A stretch of DNA of 64,000 bases from Zobellia laminariae (GCF_009725995.1 NZ_RCNS01000003.1:186001-250000); one strand, 5' to 3'. Positions 7,883 to 16,801 are shown, numbered from the stretch's first letter. Program-made: numbers and translations. The notes: generated from the letters alone by a model not told the origin.

Positions 7883-9337
7883 GTGCTATTCAATTCACTT
7901 GATTTTTTGATTTTTCTTCCGGTAGTATTCGTGCTGTACTGGTTCGTTTTCAAGAAAAGCCTGAAGATTCAAAATCTATTGGTTATAGTTGCCAGTTATG
8001 TCTTCTATGGCTGGTGGGACTGGCGTTTTCTTATCCTCATCTTTTTCAGTACCGTCCTAGATTTTTTAGTTGGTCAGCAAATTTTTAAAAATCAAGATAA
8101 CAAACAGAAAGCTAAATATTGGTTATGGGTAAGTGTAGCTTTCAACCTAGGACTTCTAGGTTTCTTTAAATATTTCAACTTTTTTATTGATTCATTTATT
8201 GATTCTGTAAATGCGCTAGGTTACAACATGAAAAGTGTCTGGACGCTCCGCATTATTCTTCCCGTGGGTATCTCGTTCTACACATTTCAAACTATGTCAT
8301 ATTCGTTTGATATTTATTACAAAAAACTTAAACCTACCACCAGTTTTGTTTCATTTGCGGCTTTCGTAGCTTTCTTTCCACAGCTGGTTGCAGGACCTAT
8401 TGAGAGGGCTTCCAACTTATTGAACCAAATTAATACGCGCCGTGCATTCAAATACGAACAAGCTACAAGTGGTCTAAAGTTAATTCTTTGGGGCTTTTTC
8501 AAAAAACTAGTTATAGCAGATTCCCTTGCTCCTATTGTAGATGATATTTTTACCAATTATACAGATTATTCTGCCTCTACCTTAATTTTAGGTGTATCGC
8601 TCTTTAGCTTTCAAGTATACGGAGATTTTAGCGGTTACACAGATATTGCAATAGGTACAGCCAAACTCTTTGGGGTAGAGCTTATGTCTAACTTTAAGTT
8701 TCCCAACTTCTCACGGAATATTGCCGAGTATTGGCAAAGATGGCATATATCGCTCAGTACTTGGTTTAGGCACTACCTATATATTCCTATGGGTGGTTCG
8801 CGGGTGAGTAAGCTAAAATCATTGAGGAACATTGCTGCTATTTTCTTAGTCAGTGGCCTGTGGCATGGAGCAAACTGGACTTTTGTTTTCTGGGGAGGGA
8901 TTCACGCCCTTCTTTATATCCCAGTGTTTTTAATGGGGAGAAATAGGGTTTACGCCGATAATGTACTTGCGGAACGTACATGGCTTCCAAGTATTACCGA
9001 AATTTTTCAGGTACTTTTGACATTCTCTCTGGTGACCTTTTCAAGAATATTTTTTAGATCCCCATCTTTATCCTATTCCTTTGATTTTATTAAGCAAATA
9101 GGAAATAAATTTTATTACGAACCTTATATGCACCCCATGGGGTATAGAATGTTTGATTTCTATTTACTGGTAGCCCTATTTACCGTTTATGAATATTTGA
9201 TTAGAAGAGATGAGCGAAATCCATTTAAATTTAGCTCTCCAATAGTCCGGTTTCTGTTATATACGCTCATTATTATGAGTATATTGTTGTTCTATGACGA
9301 TGGTGTAAACCGTTCATTTATTTATTTCCAATTTTAA
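7883..9337 (+). CDS. MBOAT family membrane-bound O-acyltransferase (AlgI-like)
   Basis: A 484-residue polytopic membrane protein with a GTG start. It begins MLFNSLDFLIFLPVVFVLYWFV, then ASYVFYGWWDWRF, the standard opening of AlgI/DltB-type MBOATs. The conserved core is present: GDFSGYTDIAIGTAKLFG, NFSRNIAEYWQRWHISLSTWFRHYLYIPMGGSR, and FLVSGLWHGANWTFVFWGGIHA with the invariant catalytic His in LWHG. About ten or more hydrophobic helices are visible. MBOATs of this group hand an acyl group (often acetyl) across the membrane for O-acylation of an exported polysaccharide, working with an SGNH-type partner. Here that partner starts 5 bases downstream. The enzyme very likely acylates the glycan made by the upstream genes. 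Confidence 0.95.
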   Translation: MLFNSLDFLIFLPVVFVLYWFVFKKSLKIQNLLVIVASYVFYGWWDWRFLILIFFSTVLDFLVGQQIFKNQDNKQKAKYWLWVSVAFNLGLLGFFKYFNFFIDSFIDSVNALGYNMKSVWTLRIILPVGISFYTFQTMSYSFDIYYKKLKPTTSFVSFAAFVAFFPQLVAGPIERASNLLNQINTRRAFKYEQATSGLKLILWGFFKKLVIADSLAPIVDDIFTNYTDYSASTLILGVSLFSFQVYGDFSGYTDIAIGTAKLFGVELMSNFKFPNFSRNIAEYWQRWHISLSTWFRHYLYIPMGGSRVSKLKSLRNIAAIFLVSGLWHGANWTFVFWGGIHALLYIPVFLMGRNRVYADNVLAERTWLPSITEIFQVLLTFSLVTFSRIFFRSPSLSYSFDFIKQIGNKFYYEPYMHPMGYRMFDFYLLVALFTVYEYLIRRDERNPFKFSSPIVRFLLYTLIIMSILLFYDDGVNRSFIYFQF

Positions 9338-9342
9338 TTAGG

Positions 9343-10308
9343 ATGAAAAAATTTATTCTAAAATCAGTTTTATATATTCTCCTAATCCTTCTATTATTAG
9401 AAGTGATTGTTAGGGTGTTTCACCTATATACAGAAGATCCTCCAAGATTTATTGATGAATATGGAGTAGAAAAACGGGTACCCAACCATGATGGATATGC
9501 AGTTACAGGTAATAGAAATCAGAACTACTCAAAATTTCATATCAACAAAGCAGGTTTTAATTCATTTAGAGAATTTACGCCTTCGGCCGATAAATATGAA
9601 ATGGCTTTAGTGGGAGATTCTTTCATTGAAGGCTTTCACCAAAACTTTTCAAACTCCATTGGTAAACAAATTGAAAACCAGACAGAAGGTATTGAAGTAT
9701 ACGAGTATGGCTATGCAGGTTATGATTTTGCCAATCAGATGCATTTGGTTCATGCCTATGAACAAGACTTTCAGCTCATAGATCAAATCGTTTTATACCT
9801 TAATTATGAGAACGACTTAAGTCGTGCGGTTTATGAGCCAAACACAGGCCGCATTAAGATGCTTTCTTCTACCATATTCAAAATAAGGGACAACATAAAA
9901 TTATTGGCCTATGGTAGTAAAATTGGGATTGTGGAGCCATTAAAAAAACTTGCTCAACGTGGCGTAGCTTTCAATGAAACAGAAAAGGGCTATCAAACAA
10001 ACGAATTGAAGGATAGTGAGGAAGAAAAACTGAAGCAAGATCAAAAGCGAATAGCTAATTTTAAAAGCTTAATTAACCTTTACGGTTTTGATAAAACTAA
10101 AACCTGCTTGCTCCTTGACAGTAGAAAAACTAGCGAACGTTTTTTAGATTTTTGCCGTGACAACGACATAAAATATATAGATTTTTCATCTAGTTTTGAG
10201 GAATCTAAAAAGCCTACAACTCTAATATATGATCATCATTGGAACGCTCATGGCAGAACAATTATAGCCAAGGAGTTGGCCAACTATATAAAAAAGCAAA
10301 AAAATTAG
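9343..10308 (+). CDS. Membrane-anchored SGNH hydrolase-like protein, partner of the MBOAT
   Basis: A 321-residue protein with one N-terminal membrane helix (residues about 5-25) and a periplasmic SGNH domain. The nucleophile block is ALVGDSFIEGF with Ser93, and the C-terminal catalytic block is YDHHWNAHG (Asp297, His298 or His299). The NE-containing block reads LYLNYENDLSR, with Asn in the position expected for the SGNH oxyanion hole. It is translated from an ATG 5 bases after the MBOAT stop. In alginate and related O-acetylation systems a protein of this type takes the acyl group from the MBOAT and transfers it to the polymer, and I infer the same role here. An esterase role is possible but less likely given the neighbour. 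Confidence 0.88.
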   Translation: MKKFILKSVLYILLILLLLEVIVRVFHLYTEDPPRFIDEYGVEKRVPNHDGYAVTGNRNQNYSKFHINKAGFNSFREFTPSADKYEMALVGDSFIEGFHQNFSNSIGKQIENQTEGIEVYEYGYAGYDFANQMHLVHAYEQDFQLIDQIVLYLNYENDLSRAVYEPNTGRIKMLSSTIFKIRDNIKLLAYGSKIGIVEPLKKLAQRGVAFNETEKGYQTNELKDSEEEKLKQDQKRIANFKSLINLYGFDKTKTCLLLDSRKTSERFLDFCRDNDIKYIDFSSSFEESKKPTTLIYDHHWNAHGRTIIAKELANYIKKQKN

Positions 10309-10361
10309 TAAGCGGTGAACAAAATTTTCGACTTTTACCAAAGTTGATTTTCACCCCTGAT

Positions 10362-11543
10362 ATGAATTCCACAAATTTCTTTTTTGACGCCTATACCAAA
10401 GAACAACTGCCAACTTATTACAGGCAACTACAGAACCGGTATACTAACGATATTATATTCAACAATACCAAAGACGAAGAGTTTCAACTTCCAGAATCGG
10501 CTTTTGTGGTTAAAGATGTACCCGATTATTTTAAAGTAACTACAAACGAGCTTCCAAATAGTATAGCGTGCCAGACCATAAATCAATATCCTGGTTTTCT
10601 TATAAATTTTGAAAACGTACCCTCTTTAAGTGATTATCTAAGTGAACGGTTCGGAAAATCTAGCCGTTACAAACTACGGCGCGAGCAAAAAAAGCTAGAG
10701 CAGTGTTTTAACATACGTTATGAAATGTATTTTGGTGCCATAGATAAACCGGAATATGATTTTATAATGGACGAATTCTACCGTTTACTAGAGCTACGTT
10801 CACTAGAGAAAGGCATAAAAGACAATATAAATCTAGCTACGCAAGATTTCTACAGAGCTAATGTCTATAAAATGATTCTTGATAAAAAGGCTTCATTCTA
10901 CATTATCTACAATGAAAAAATGCCCATAGACATCTGTCTAAACTTTCACATGAAAGATGTTATATTTCAATATATACGTACCTATGATATAGACTATTCT
11001 AATTTCAATACTGGTTACACAGATTTAATGAAACAAATAGAATGGTGTATCGCCAATCAAATTAAACTCATCACGTTTTCTAAAGGAGACTTCTACTGGA
11101 AAAGACGTTGGTGTAATACGGTTTACGATTACCACTATCATATATTTTTCAAAAAGAGTTCTCTTAGCGGACGGTTAAAAGCCAAATCATACTATATAGC
11201 TAAAGCATTAAAACAATACGTTAGAGAAAAAGGAATGATTGAAAAATATCATGAATTTAGATCTAAAAGCAAACGTTCCAAAAAAGTGAATGTAGATTCA
11301 TCTGCTATTAAACACAAGAGCATTCCCTACGAAACGGAGATTAAGAATATTGAAGCCGTAGATTATAAGAATGAGAAATTCGATTTTCTAAGACGCACTA
11401 TTTACGATTTTCTTTATGAAAGCGATGAAAAACAGTCGGAAATTACCGTTTATTCAATTTTGGACCAACCTAAATCCTACTTAGTTATAGGAAAAAAGAG
11501 TAAAGCAGTGCTTTCTAATACTTCGAATACGCCATCTTTTTAA
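10362..11543 (+). CDS. GNAT/FemAB-type protein, paralogue of the one at 6574
   Basis: The frame is open from 10239, but a start there would overlap the SGNH gene by 70 bases with no family sequence. The ATG at 10362 gives 393 residues and places the Asn of the first conserved block at residue 5, as in the paralogue at 6574 (a TTG at 10344 is possible). Shared blocks in order are VPDYF, QYPGF, GKSSRYKLRREQKK, the aromatic YEMYFGAIDKPEYD, SFYIIYNEKMPIDICLNFH, ITFSKGDFYWKRRW, and a C-terminal YLVIGKK. No signal peptide or membrane helix is seen. It ends the tight run that includes the MBOAT pair, so it probably modifies the same glycan precursor. The reaction is not known. Confidence 0.7.
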   Translation: MNSTNFFFDAYTKEQLPTYYRQLQNRYTNDIIFNNTKDEEFQLPESAFVVKDVPDYFKVTTNELPNSIACQTINQYPGFLINFENVPSLSDYLSERFGKSSRYKLRREQKKLEQCFNIRYEMYFGAIDKPEYDFIMDEFYRLLELRSLEKGIKDNINLATQDFYRANVYKMILDKKASFYIIYNEKMPIDICLNFHMKDVIFQYIRTYDIDYSNFNTGYTDLMKQIEWCIANQIKLITFSKGDFYWKRRWCNTVYDYHYHIFFKKSSLSGRLKAKSYYIAKALKQYVREKGMIEKYHEFRSKSKRSKKVNVDSSAIKHKSIPYETEIKNIEAVDYKNEKFDFLRRTIYDFLYESDEKQSEITVYSILDQPKSYLVIGKKSKAVLSNTSNTPSF

Positions 11544-11854
11544 AATAAAACAGCGAAAAAACTACCTTTTTTGACTCGGTTTTGCGCTTCATCGAATATT
11601 TTCTTAATATTTTCTTAAAAAACGTCCGAACACTACGCTTCGTCGTATATATTCGCAGTTAAACCCCGTAAAGAGAACATCGTGGCCCAGTCAAAAAACA
11701 AGTCCCTGAAATTGAATATGAAATTATGGTTCGCTGAATTGAAAGAAGATATTATTCTTTCAATTTATCACCGTTCACCAATCATTTTTCTTCTATTTAT
11801 TCGTTAGACTTCTTAATTAAAAGTTTTTTTTAAAATTTTACCTAATTAGTCCCA
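11544..11854. other. 311-bp gap with a perfect hairpin and a doubtful small reading frame
   Basis: Between the last FemAB-like gene and the COG5610-type gene there is no established gene. A perfect 11-bp inverted repeat (AATTGAAAGAA at 11737-11747, TTCTTTCAATT at 11755-11765, 7-base loop) is present but has no T run, so it is not an ordinary terminator. A short direct repeat of TTTTCTTAA lies near 11601-11620. A 41-codon frame runs GTG 11682 to TAG 11807 (30 codons from ATG 11718) and would encode a hydrophobic-tailed peptide ending PIIFLLFIR. Nothing supports it beyond its being open, and the hairpin lies inside it. Confidence 0.35.
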
Positions 11855-13906
11855 TTGATAGACCTAAAGCGCAGAATTGCGCGGTTTCCTAATCGAAAAA
11901 TTCTTTTTACAGATTTTTTTGACACCTTAGTTCACCGCAATGTACACCCTAATTACGCCATACGTTTGTGGGGTAAATTTATGGTTAGAGAACTTGGAAT
12001 GAGTTTCTCTTCTGAGAAACTTTTTACTATTAGGAATGAGTCTTTGACCTATTTAGGAAAAAAGCAAAATAAATCTACTTTAGAAGTAAAGTATAAAGAT
12101 GTTATAAAAGAGGTATATAATAGATTGGTAAATACCGGGAATCTCAATAATGTTCCTTTTGCCAAATTTAAAACACTCTTTGAGAAAGCCGATTATATTG
12201 CTGAAATCTCCGTTCAGTTCAAGAATGAGGAATTAATTGATATTCTATCTTACTACAAAGAAAAAGGATATCTAATCTACTTATTATCAGACTTTTACCT
12301 TTCTAAAAAAGTAATTACAAAAATTTTAGAACATCATAAAATGGGACATTTGTTTGAAGATGTTTTCATTTCAAGTACCGTAGGAGAAAGTAAAGCAAAG
12401 GGTGGTTTATACCCCTATGTCCTAGATAAAACAAATACAGATCCTAAATCTGTATTAATGATTGGAGACAATAAAAAAAGTGATGATATTAATGCATCCA
12501 AGTATGAAATAGAATCCTATCACTTAAAACATTTTTCTCATAAATTTAGAAATAAGAGAAATCTCTTTGGGTCTGATAGAAACGATTTTAAAAAGGTGTG
12601 CCATACCATCAAAGAAAGATGTTTGGAAAGTGAACATCAGTTTAGTGAATATATAATACACTTTTATTTTTTCACAGAACGGTTGTACATCAATGCTAAA
12701 AGAAACGGAAATAAAGACCTTTTCTTTTTGGCTAGAGAAGGTCATTTTTTGAAGCAATTGTTTGATTCTTATCAGGAAATGAACTTATTTCAAGGTGAGG
12801 ATAAAATAAACACACATTATTTAAAGGCCTCGCGGCAATCTGCTACCCAATTGGCATTACGCCCTTTACCTAAAGAAGGCTTTGAAAAGTTATTGAAAAA
12901 GTTTGGTGATATGTCTTTACAACATTTCCTAGACTGGTTTCCTTTTTCAGACACGACAAAGAATGGGATTATTAATGATATTCCATTTCCTAAAGATGAA
13001 ACTATTCCTGACTTTTTTAAGTCGCCTGCTATGGAGCATCTTAGAAATAACATAGCTTTTCAAGATGCTTACGCCAAGAACCGAGAGACGCAGAAGGATG
13101 CTTTTATAAAATACTTAGACTCTTTTGGAGCTAATTACGAAGAAGAGGGTCTAGCACTGGTAGATGTAGGCTGGGGTGGCACTATGCAAGAGAGCATTTA
13201 TAAGTTTTTTAAAAAGAAAACACCTGTTACTGGTTATTATTTAGGACTTAAGGAAATTTATAATATAGAAAAGGATACCAAAAGATATGGTCTCAACTTT
13301 TCAATATATCCAAACCATGATTTTTCTGATGACATTCTTATGGCCAATGGGCAGCTTTACGAGCAATTACTAGCAGCTCCACATGGCAGTACATTATCTT
13401 ATAAGTTTGCAGATGAAGGTGAGTCCCCAACAGTTGAATATCACGAACCTAATGAGAAAATGGTTTACGATAAGTTTATTGGTTCTACTCAAGAATATAT
13501 GTTTTTAGAATTCAAAAATCTGTTCACACAACTGCGCGCAATTGACTATACTCAAGAAGTAACGCAGGAATACTTGACGGATATGGCCCTAAGAACAGGT
13601 ATATTCACTACTAGAAAGAAGCTTAAATTCATAAGAGAAATAACAAAGGGATTTTATCAAAATGTTGGTGAAAATAAGGTTGGACTTGAGTATAATCCCA
13701 ACCACATAAGTATCTCTAAAGTTGGTCTTATAAAAACCTTTGTGAAATCTCCAGAAAAAGTTTTTCGTTATTTAGTGAAGATAAAGCCGTTCTTATTCTA
13801 TAGAGGCTATTATTGGCTCTCTTGGCCCGTAAATTTAACATACTACTATATTAAACTCAACTTTTGGGCTAAAAGAAAATGGCTGAAAAAAGGCTTAATC
13901 TCATAG
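11855..13906 (+). CDS. COG5610-type HAD protein of surface polysaccharide loci
   Basis: A 683-residue protein starting at TTG. Residues about 14-215 form a HAD domain: motif I is LFTDFFDTLVHR, motif II is LIYLLSDFYLS, the Lys is near ESKAKGGLYPYVLDK, and motif IV is VLMIGDNKKSDD. Motif I has the nucleophile Asp20 but Phe rather than Asp two residues on, with Asp at +3, as in other COG5610-like proteins. Ordinary phosphatase chemistry is therefore not assured. Residues about 240-683 are a second domain with LFFLAREGHFLKQLF and LALVDVGWGGTMQESIYKFF, blocks I recognise from large hydrolase-annotated proteins in glycan clusters, and no signal peptide. It ends the polysaccharide locus, its stop only 4 bases from the end of the convergent OmpA gene. 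It may modify or regulate glycan assembly. The reaction is unknown. Confidence 0.8.
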   Translation: MIDLKRRIARFPNRKILFTDFFDTLVHRNVHPNYAIRLWGKFMVRELGMSFSSEKLFTIRNESLTYLGKKQNKSTLEVKYKDVIKEVYNRLVNTGNLNNVPFAKFKTLFEKADYIAEISVQFKNEELIDILSYYKEKGYLIYLLSDFYLSKKVITKILEHHKMGHLFEDVFISSTVGESKAKGGLYPYVLDKTNTDPKSVLMIGDNKKSDDINASKYEIESYHLKHFSHKFRNKRNLFGSDRNDFKKVCHTIKERCLESEHQFSEYIIHFYFFTERLYINAKRNGNKDLFFLAREGHFLKQLFDSYQEMNLFQGEDKINTHYLKASRQSATQLALRPLPKEGFEKLLKKFGDMSLQHFLDWFPFSDTTKNGIINDIPFPKDETIPDFFKSPAMEHLRNNIAFQDAYAKNRETQKDAFIKYLDSFGANYEEEGLALVDVGWGGTMQESIYKFFKKKTPVTGYYLGLKEIYNIEKDTKRYGLNFSIYPNHDFSDDILMANGQLYEQLLAAPHGSTLSYKFADEGESPTVEYHEPNEKMVYDKFIGSTQEYMFLEFKNLFTQLRAIDYTQEVTQEYLTDMALRTGIFTTRKKLKFIREITKGFYQNVGENKVGLEYNPNHISISKVGLIKTFVKSPEKVFRYLVKIKPFLFYRGYYWLSWPVNLTYYYIKLNFWAKRKWLKKGLIS

Positions 13907-13910
13907 AGTT

Positions 13911-15089
13911 TTAAAATTTGGTAATTCCAAATTCTGATCGTCTATTTTCTTGATGCTTTTCTTCTTCGCAAAAGGTATTGTCATCACATTCGTTTAATAA
14001 ATGTGTTTCGCCATAGGCCTCTGTTTGTAGACGACTAACATCAATTCCTTTTTTAACAAGATACTCCTTGGTACGGTTAACTCGGCGCTCAGACAACCAA
14101 TTATTATACTTAGATGTCCCTCTTGAATCTGTGTACGAACTAATTTTTAGTTCTAATTCTGTATGTTTTTGTAAAACCAACGCTAAACCATCTAGCACTT
14201 TTTTGGACTTTACATTTAAATAAGAAGAGTTCAAGTCAAAATAAGCCAACCCTAAGGCGTCTATTTCTCTTTTAATATCCAGCTCACGTTGTTTTTTCGC
14301 ATCTACCTTAGCCTTTTCTGCTGCGGCTAAACTAGCTTCTTCCCTTTCCTTAGCTAAACGCGCGGCCAAAGCAGCTTGCTCCTTTTCTCTTTGTACAGAA
14401 GCAATAGAGTCTTGCTCTTTTTGACGCTTGTCAGCCATTTCTTCAATCAGAGCCAACTTTGCCTCTCCCTTTTTTGACAACCCTTTTTCTATACCAAATT
14501 GATATACAATACCTGCAGCGTGTTGTAAATGGTTAGTTGCATTATCATTATTAGCTGCCCATTTTCCAGAAGAACTAAAATCAAGACCAATCCTATCTGA
14601 AAACCAAGTTCTAAACCCCACTACTGCATTGTATGTAGCACGTGATTGGTTGTTAGCTTCTGTATAACCGGCTCCAACACCCAGATAGGGATCAAACCAA
14701 CCAGTCTCACCTATAAGTTTATTCAAGTCATATGTTAACCTTGCGTCTAAACCATAATAATCCGTTTCCTCAAGATTGGTTCCTCCATCTATAAATTTTC
14801 CAACCTTATATTTATTATAACTACCAATGGCTTCTACACCAATACCGCTTTTAAAATAACGGCCAATACTTACCCTAGATGGATACGCAAGTGTGTTCCA
14901 TTGTTTTCCAAATGAAAATAATTCATGAAATACATCTCCTGAATCATCTACGATGTTGTAGCCTAAGCCAAACATCCATGAGCTTTTAACGAGACTGTCT
15001 TTTTCGGTAAGTTGTAATTCTTCTTGTGCTTGCAACAAGTTGAATGAAACACATAGCAAAAGAACCATATAATGGGTAAAAGTTTTCAT
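13911..15089 (-). CDS. OmpA family outer membrane protein
   Basis: A 392-residue protein with a signal peptide (residues 1-21, ending LLQAQ). The first part (about 35-200) looks like a small beta-barrel or porin-like domain with alternating polar/hydrophobic strands such as VVGFRTWFSDRIGLDF. A charged coiled-coil-like linker rich in Ala, Glu and Lys spans about 215-270. The C-terminal OmpA domain (about 280-392) has LAYFDLNSSYLN, ISSYTDSRGTSKYNNWLSERRVNRTKEYL and NRRSEFGITKF, which carry the peptidoglycan-binding Asp and Arg residues. It probably tethers the outer membrane to the wall. It is convergent with the polysaccharide locus and starts about 120 bases after the PrcB-like gene on the same strand. 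Confidence 0.92.
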   Translation of the reverse strand: MKTFTHYMVLLLCVSFNLLQAQEELQLTEKDSLVKSSWMFGLGYNIVDDSGDVFHELFSFGKQWNTLAYPSRVSIGRYFKSGIGVEAIGSYNKYKVGKFIDGGTNLEETDYYGLDARLTYDLNKLIGETGWFDPYLGVGAGYTEANNQSRATYNAVVGFRTWFSDRIGLDFSSSGKWAANNDNATNHLQHAAGIVYQFGIEKGLSKKGEAKLALIEEMADKRQKEQDSIASVQREKEQAALAARLAKEREEASLAAAEKAKVDAKKQRELDIKREIDALGLAYFDLNSSYLNVKSKKVLDGLALVLQKHTELELKISSYTDSRGTSKYNNWLSERRVNRTKEYLVKKGIDVSRLQTEAYGETHLLNECDDNTFCEEEKHQENRRSEFGITKF

Positions 15090-15210
15090 AGTAATTAGAT
15101 TTGGGTGTTCTAATTACAAAGTAATGACTATCAAACCAATAAGCCCAAAGTAGACTTTGAACGGTAACAATAATCGGTAGTCCGCTAGATTTATGGAATC
15201 ATTAACAGAA

Positions 15211-15654
15211 CTATTTCAGGATAATTTCCTTTTTGGTAAGTGGTAATTTATAAACTGAAAATGGTGTAGTAATAGCTGTAGATGTCCTTTCTTGACTTTC
15301 ATTTTTGACACCAAGGACAAGGTCTGTTTCTGACTCATTCGCTACAAAAAGTCTAGGTTCAAAAGAATTTTGTCGTTTTCCTGCACAATATATAACAAGC
15401 ATTTCTTTGGTAAAGTCTATTTGCGGAACTGGTAATCCCGGTTTCCGGGTTCTATTTACTTTGGAATAGAATTCCTGCAGGGTCTTTACATCTGTAATGA
15501 CCACAAATTCTTCCTCATCAGAACCACTATAATTATTCTTTTCAATAAGTTGCAATTGATCTGGGGTTTGTGCCGCTCCTTCATTTCCCACCCCTTTCTC
15601 TTGTCCTTTACAAGATGAAAACAGTAGTATTAGAACTAAAAGAATGGATTTCAT
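15211..15654 (-). CDS. PrcB-like domain lipoprotein
   Basis: A 147-residue lipoprotein. The frame is open further upstream, but the Met at 15654 directly begins a lipoprotein signal (MKSILLVLILLFSSC, lipidated Cys15), so it is the natural start, leaving one base after the bshA stop. The mature part has FTKEMLVIYCAGKRQNSFEPRLFV and, at the end, FSVYKLPLTKKEIIL, which looks like the protease complex subunit PrcB C-terminal fold (a small beta-sandwich found in protease-associated proteins). The family match is by eye. The Cys is followed by KGQEK, not the acidic export signature, so it is expected to stay in the periplasm. Its close coupling with bshA is probably a shared transcript. Function is not established. 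Confidence 0.62.
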   Translation of the reverse strand: MKSILLVLILLFSSCKGQEKGVGNEGAAQTPDQLQLIEKNNYSGSDEEEFVVITDVKTLQEFYSKVNRTRKPGLPVPQIDFTKEMLVIYCAGKRQNSFEPRLFVANESETDLVLGVKNESQERTSTAITTPFSVYKLPLTKKEIILK

Positions 15655-15655
15655 A

Positions 15656-16801
15656 TTAACTGTAAGATTTATCAAACCTAGCCTTATATGCTTTTTCATA
15701 AAGTGCTTCATAAAGAGGAAGTACCTTCATAATATCAAAACGCTCAGCAGATTTTACCGCATTTTTCTTGAATTTTTCTAAAACAACATCGTCCTTTAAA
15801 ATGACAAGAGCGTTTTTGGCCATATCAGCTACATCGCCTACATCACTCAAAAAACCGGTAATACCATCTTCATTTACCTCAGGTATTCCACCAGCATTAC
15901 TAGAAATAACCGGTACTTTGTTAATCATTGCTTCCAAAGCTGCCAAACCAAAACTCTCTGATTCTGAAGGCAATAAAAACAAATCTGAAAAACATAGAAT
16001 TCTATCTATTTCATTACTGTTACCTAAAAATATAACCCTATCAGAAATTCCTAATTCTTCGCACAACCTTTCGGCATTCTCTTTTTCGGGGCCCTCTCCC
16101 ACCATCACCAATTTTGCAGGAATTTCTTTCTGTATGCGATTGAAAATTTCAATTACATCTGGAATACGTTTTACTTTTCTAAAATTACTAATATGGGTAA
16201 CTATCTTTTCATTGTCTTCTGCCATCAAAGAACGTTGGCAATCCGTAAAAGAAGTACTGTAATTAGATTTATCTATAAAGTTAGGAACCACTTCTATTTC
16301 CTTCTTAATATCGAATATTTCAAGAGTATTTTGTTTCAAATTTTCCGAAACAGAAGTAACCACATCAGATTGGTTGATGCTAAAAGTAACTGCTGGTTTG
16401 TAAAATGGATGTTTACCTACTAAAGTAATATCTGTTCCGTGTAATGTAGTTATCATTGGAACGTAAATTCCTTCTTCTTCTAGCATCTTTTTTGCCATGT
16501 ACCCTGCATACGCATGAGGTATAGCATAATGAACGTGAAGTAAATCTATTTTATACAACTTAATAGTATCTACCAATTTACTGGACAATGCCAACTCATA
16601 GGGTTGATATTTGAACAATGGATACTCAGGCACATGAACCTCATGAAAGTAAATTTTGTTACCCAACAGCTCTAAACGAACAGGCTGTTTATAAGTTACA
16701 AAATGCACTTCATGACCTCTATTGGCCAGGGCTATACCAAGTTCTGTGGCTACTACACCGCTGCCCCCAAACGTAGGGTAACAAACTATTGCTATTTTCA
16801 T
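15656..16801 (-). CDS. bshA: N-acetyl-alpha-D-glucosaminyl L-malate synthase (bacillithiol biosynthesis)
   Basis: A 381-residue GT4 enzyme matching BshA along its length. It opens KIAIVCYPTFGGSGVVATELGIALANRGHEVHF, then HVHYAIPHAYAGYMAK, TTLHGTDITLVG and VVTSVSENLKQ. The donor domain has HISNFRKVKRIPDVIE and the catalytic SESESFGLAALEAM (E-x7-E). It joins N-acetylglucosamine from UDP-GlcNAc to L-malate, the first step of bacillithiol, a low-molecular-weight thiol used by many Firmicutes and Bacteroidota. BshB and BshC are not in the window. The gene lies 143 bases after the GH3/beta-lactamase gene on the same strand and 1 base before the small lipoprotein gene. A TAAATTTG motif just upstream of the ATG is too close to be its promoter. 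Confidence 0.93.
   Translation of the reverse strand: MKIAIVCYPTFGGSGVVATELGIALANRGHEVHFVTYKQPVRLELLGNKIYFHEVHVPEYPLFKYQPYELALSSKLVDTIKLYKIDLLHVHYAIPHAYAGYMAKKMLEEEGIYVPMITTLHGTDITLVGKHPFYKPAVTFSINQSDVVTSVSENLKQNTLEIFDIKKEIEVVPNFIDKSNYSTSFTDCQRSLMAEDNEKIVTHISNFRKVKRIPDVIEIFNRIQKEIPAKLVMVGEGPEKENAERLCEELGISDRVIFLGNSNEIDRILCFSDLFLLPSESESFGLAALEAMINKVPVISSNAGGIPEVNEDGITGFLSDVGDVADMAKNALVILKDDVVLEKFKKNAVKSAERFDIMKVLPLYEALYEKAYKARFDKSYS

Noticed and set aside
10239..10361. Upstream extension of the second GNAT paralogue to a TTG at 10239
   Set aside because: It would overlap the SGNH gene by 70 bases and add residues with no match in the paralogue. The ATG at 10362 aligns the first conserved block.
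15768..16262. A 164-codon open frame on the + strand within bshA
   Set aside because: It is a shadow of the bshA reading frame on the other strand, with Ser/Pro-rich low-complexity translation.
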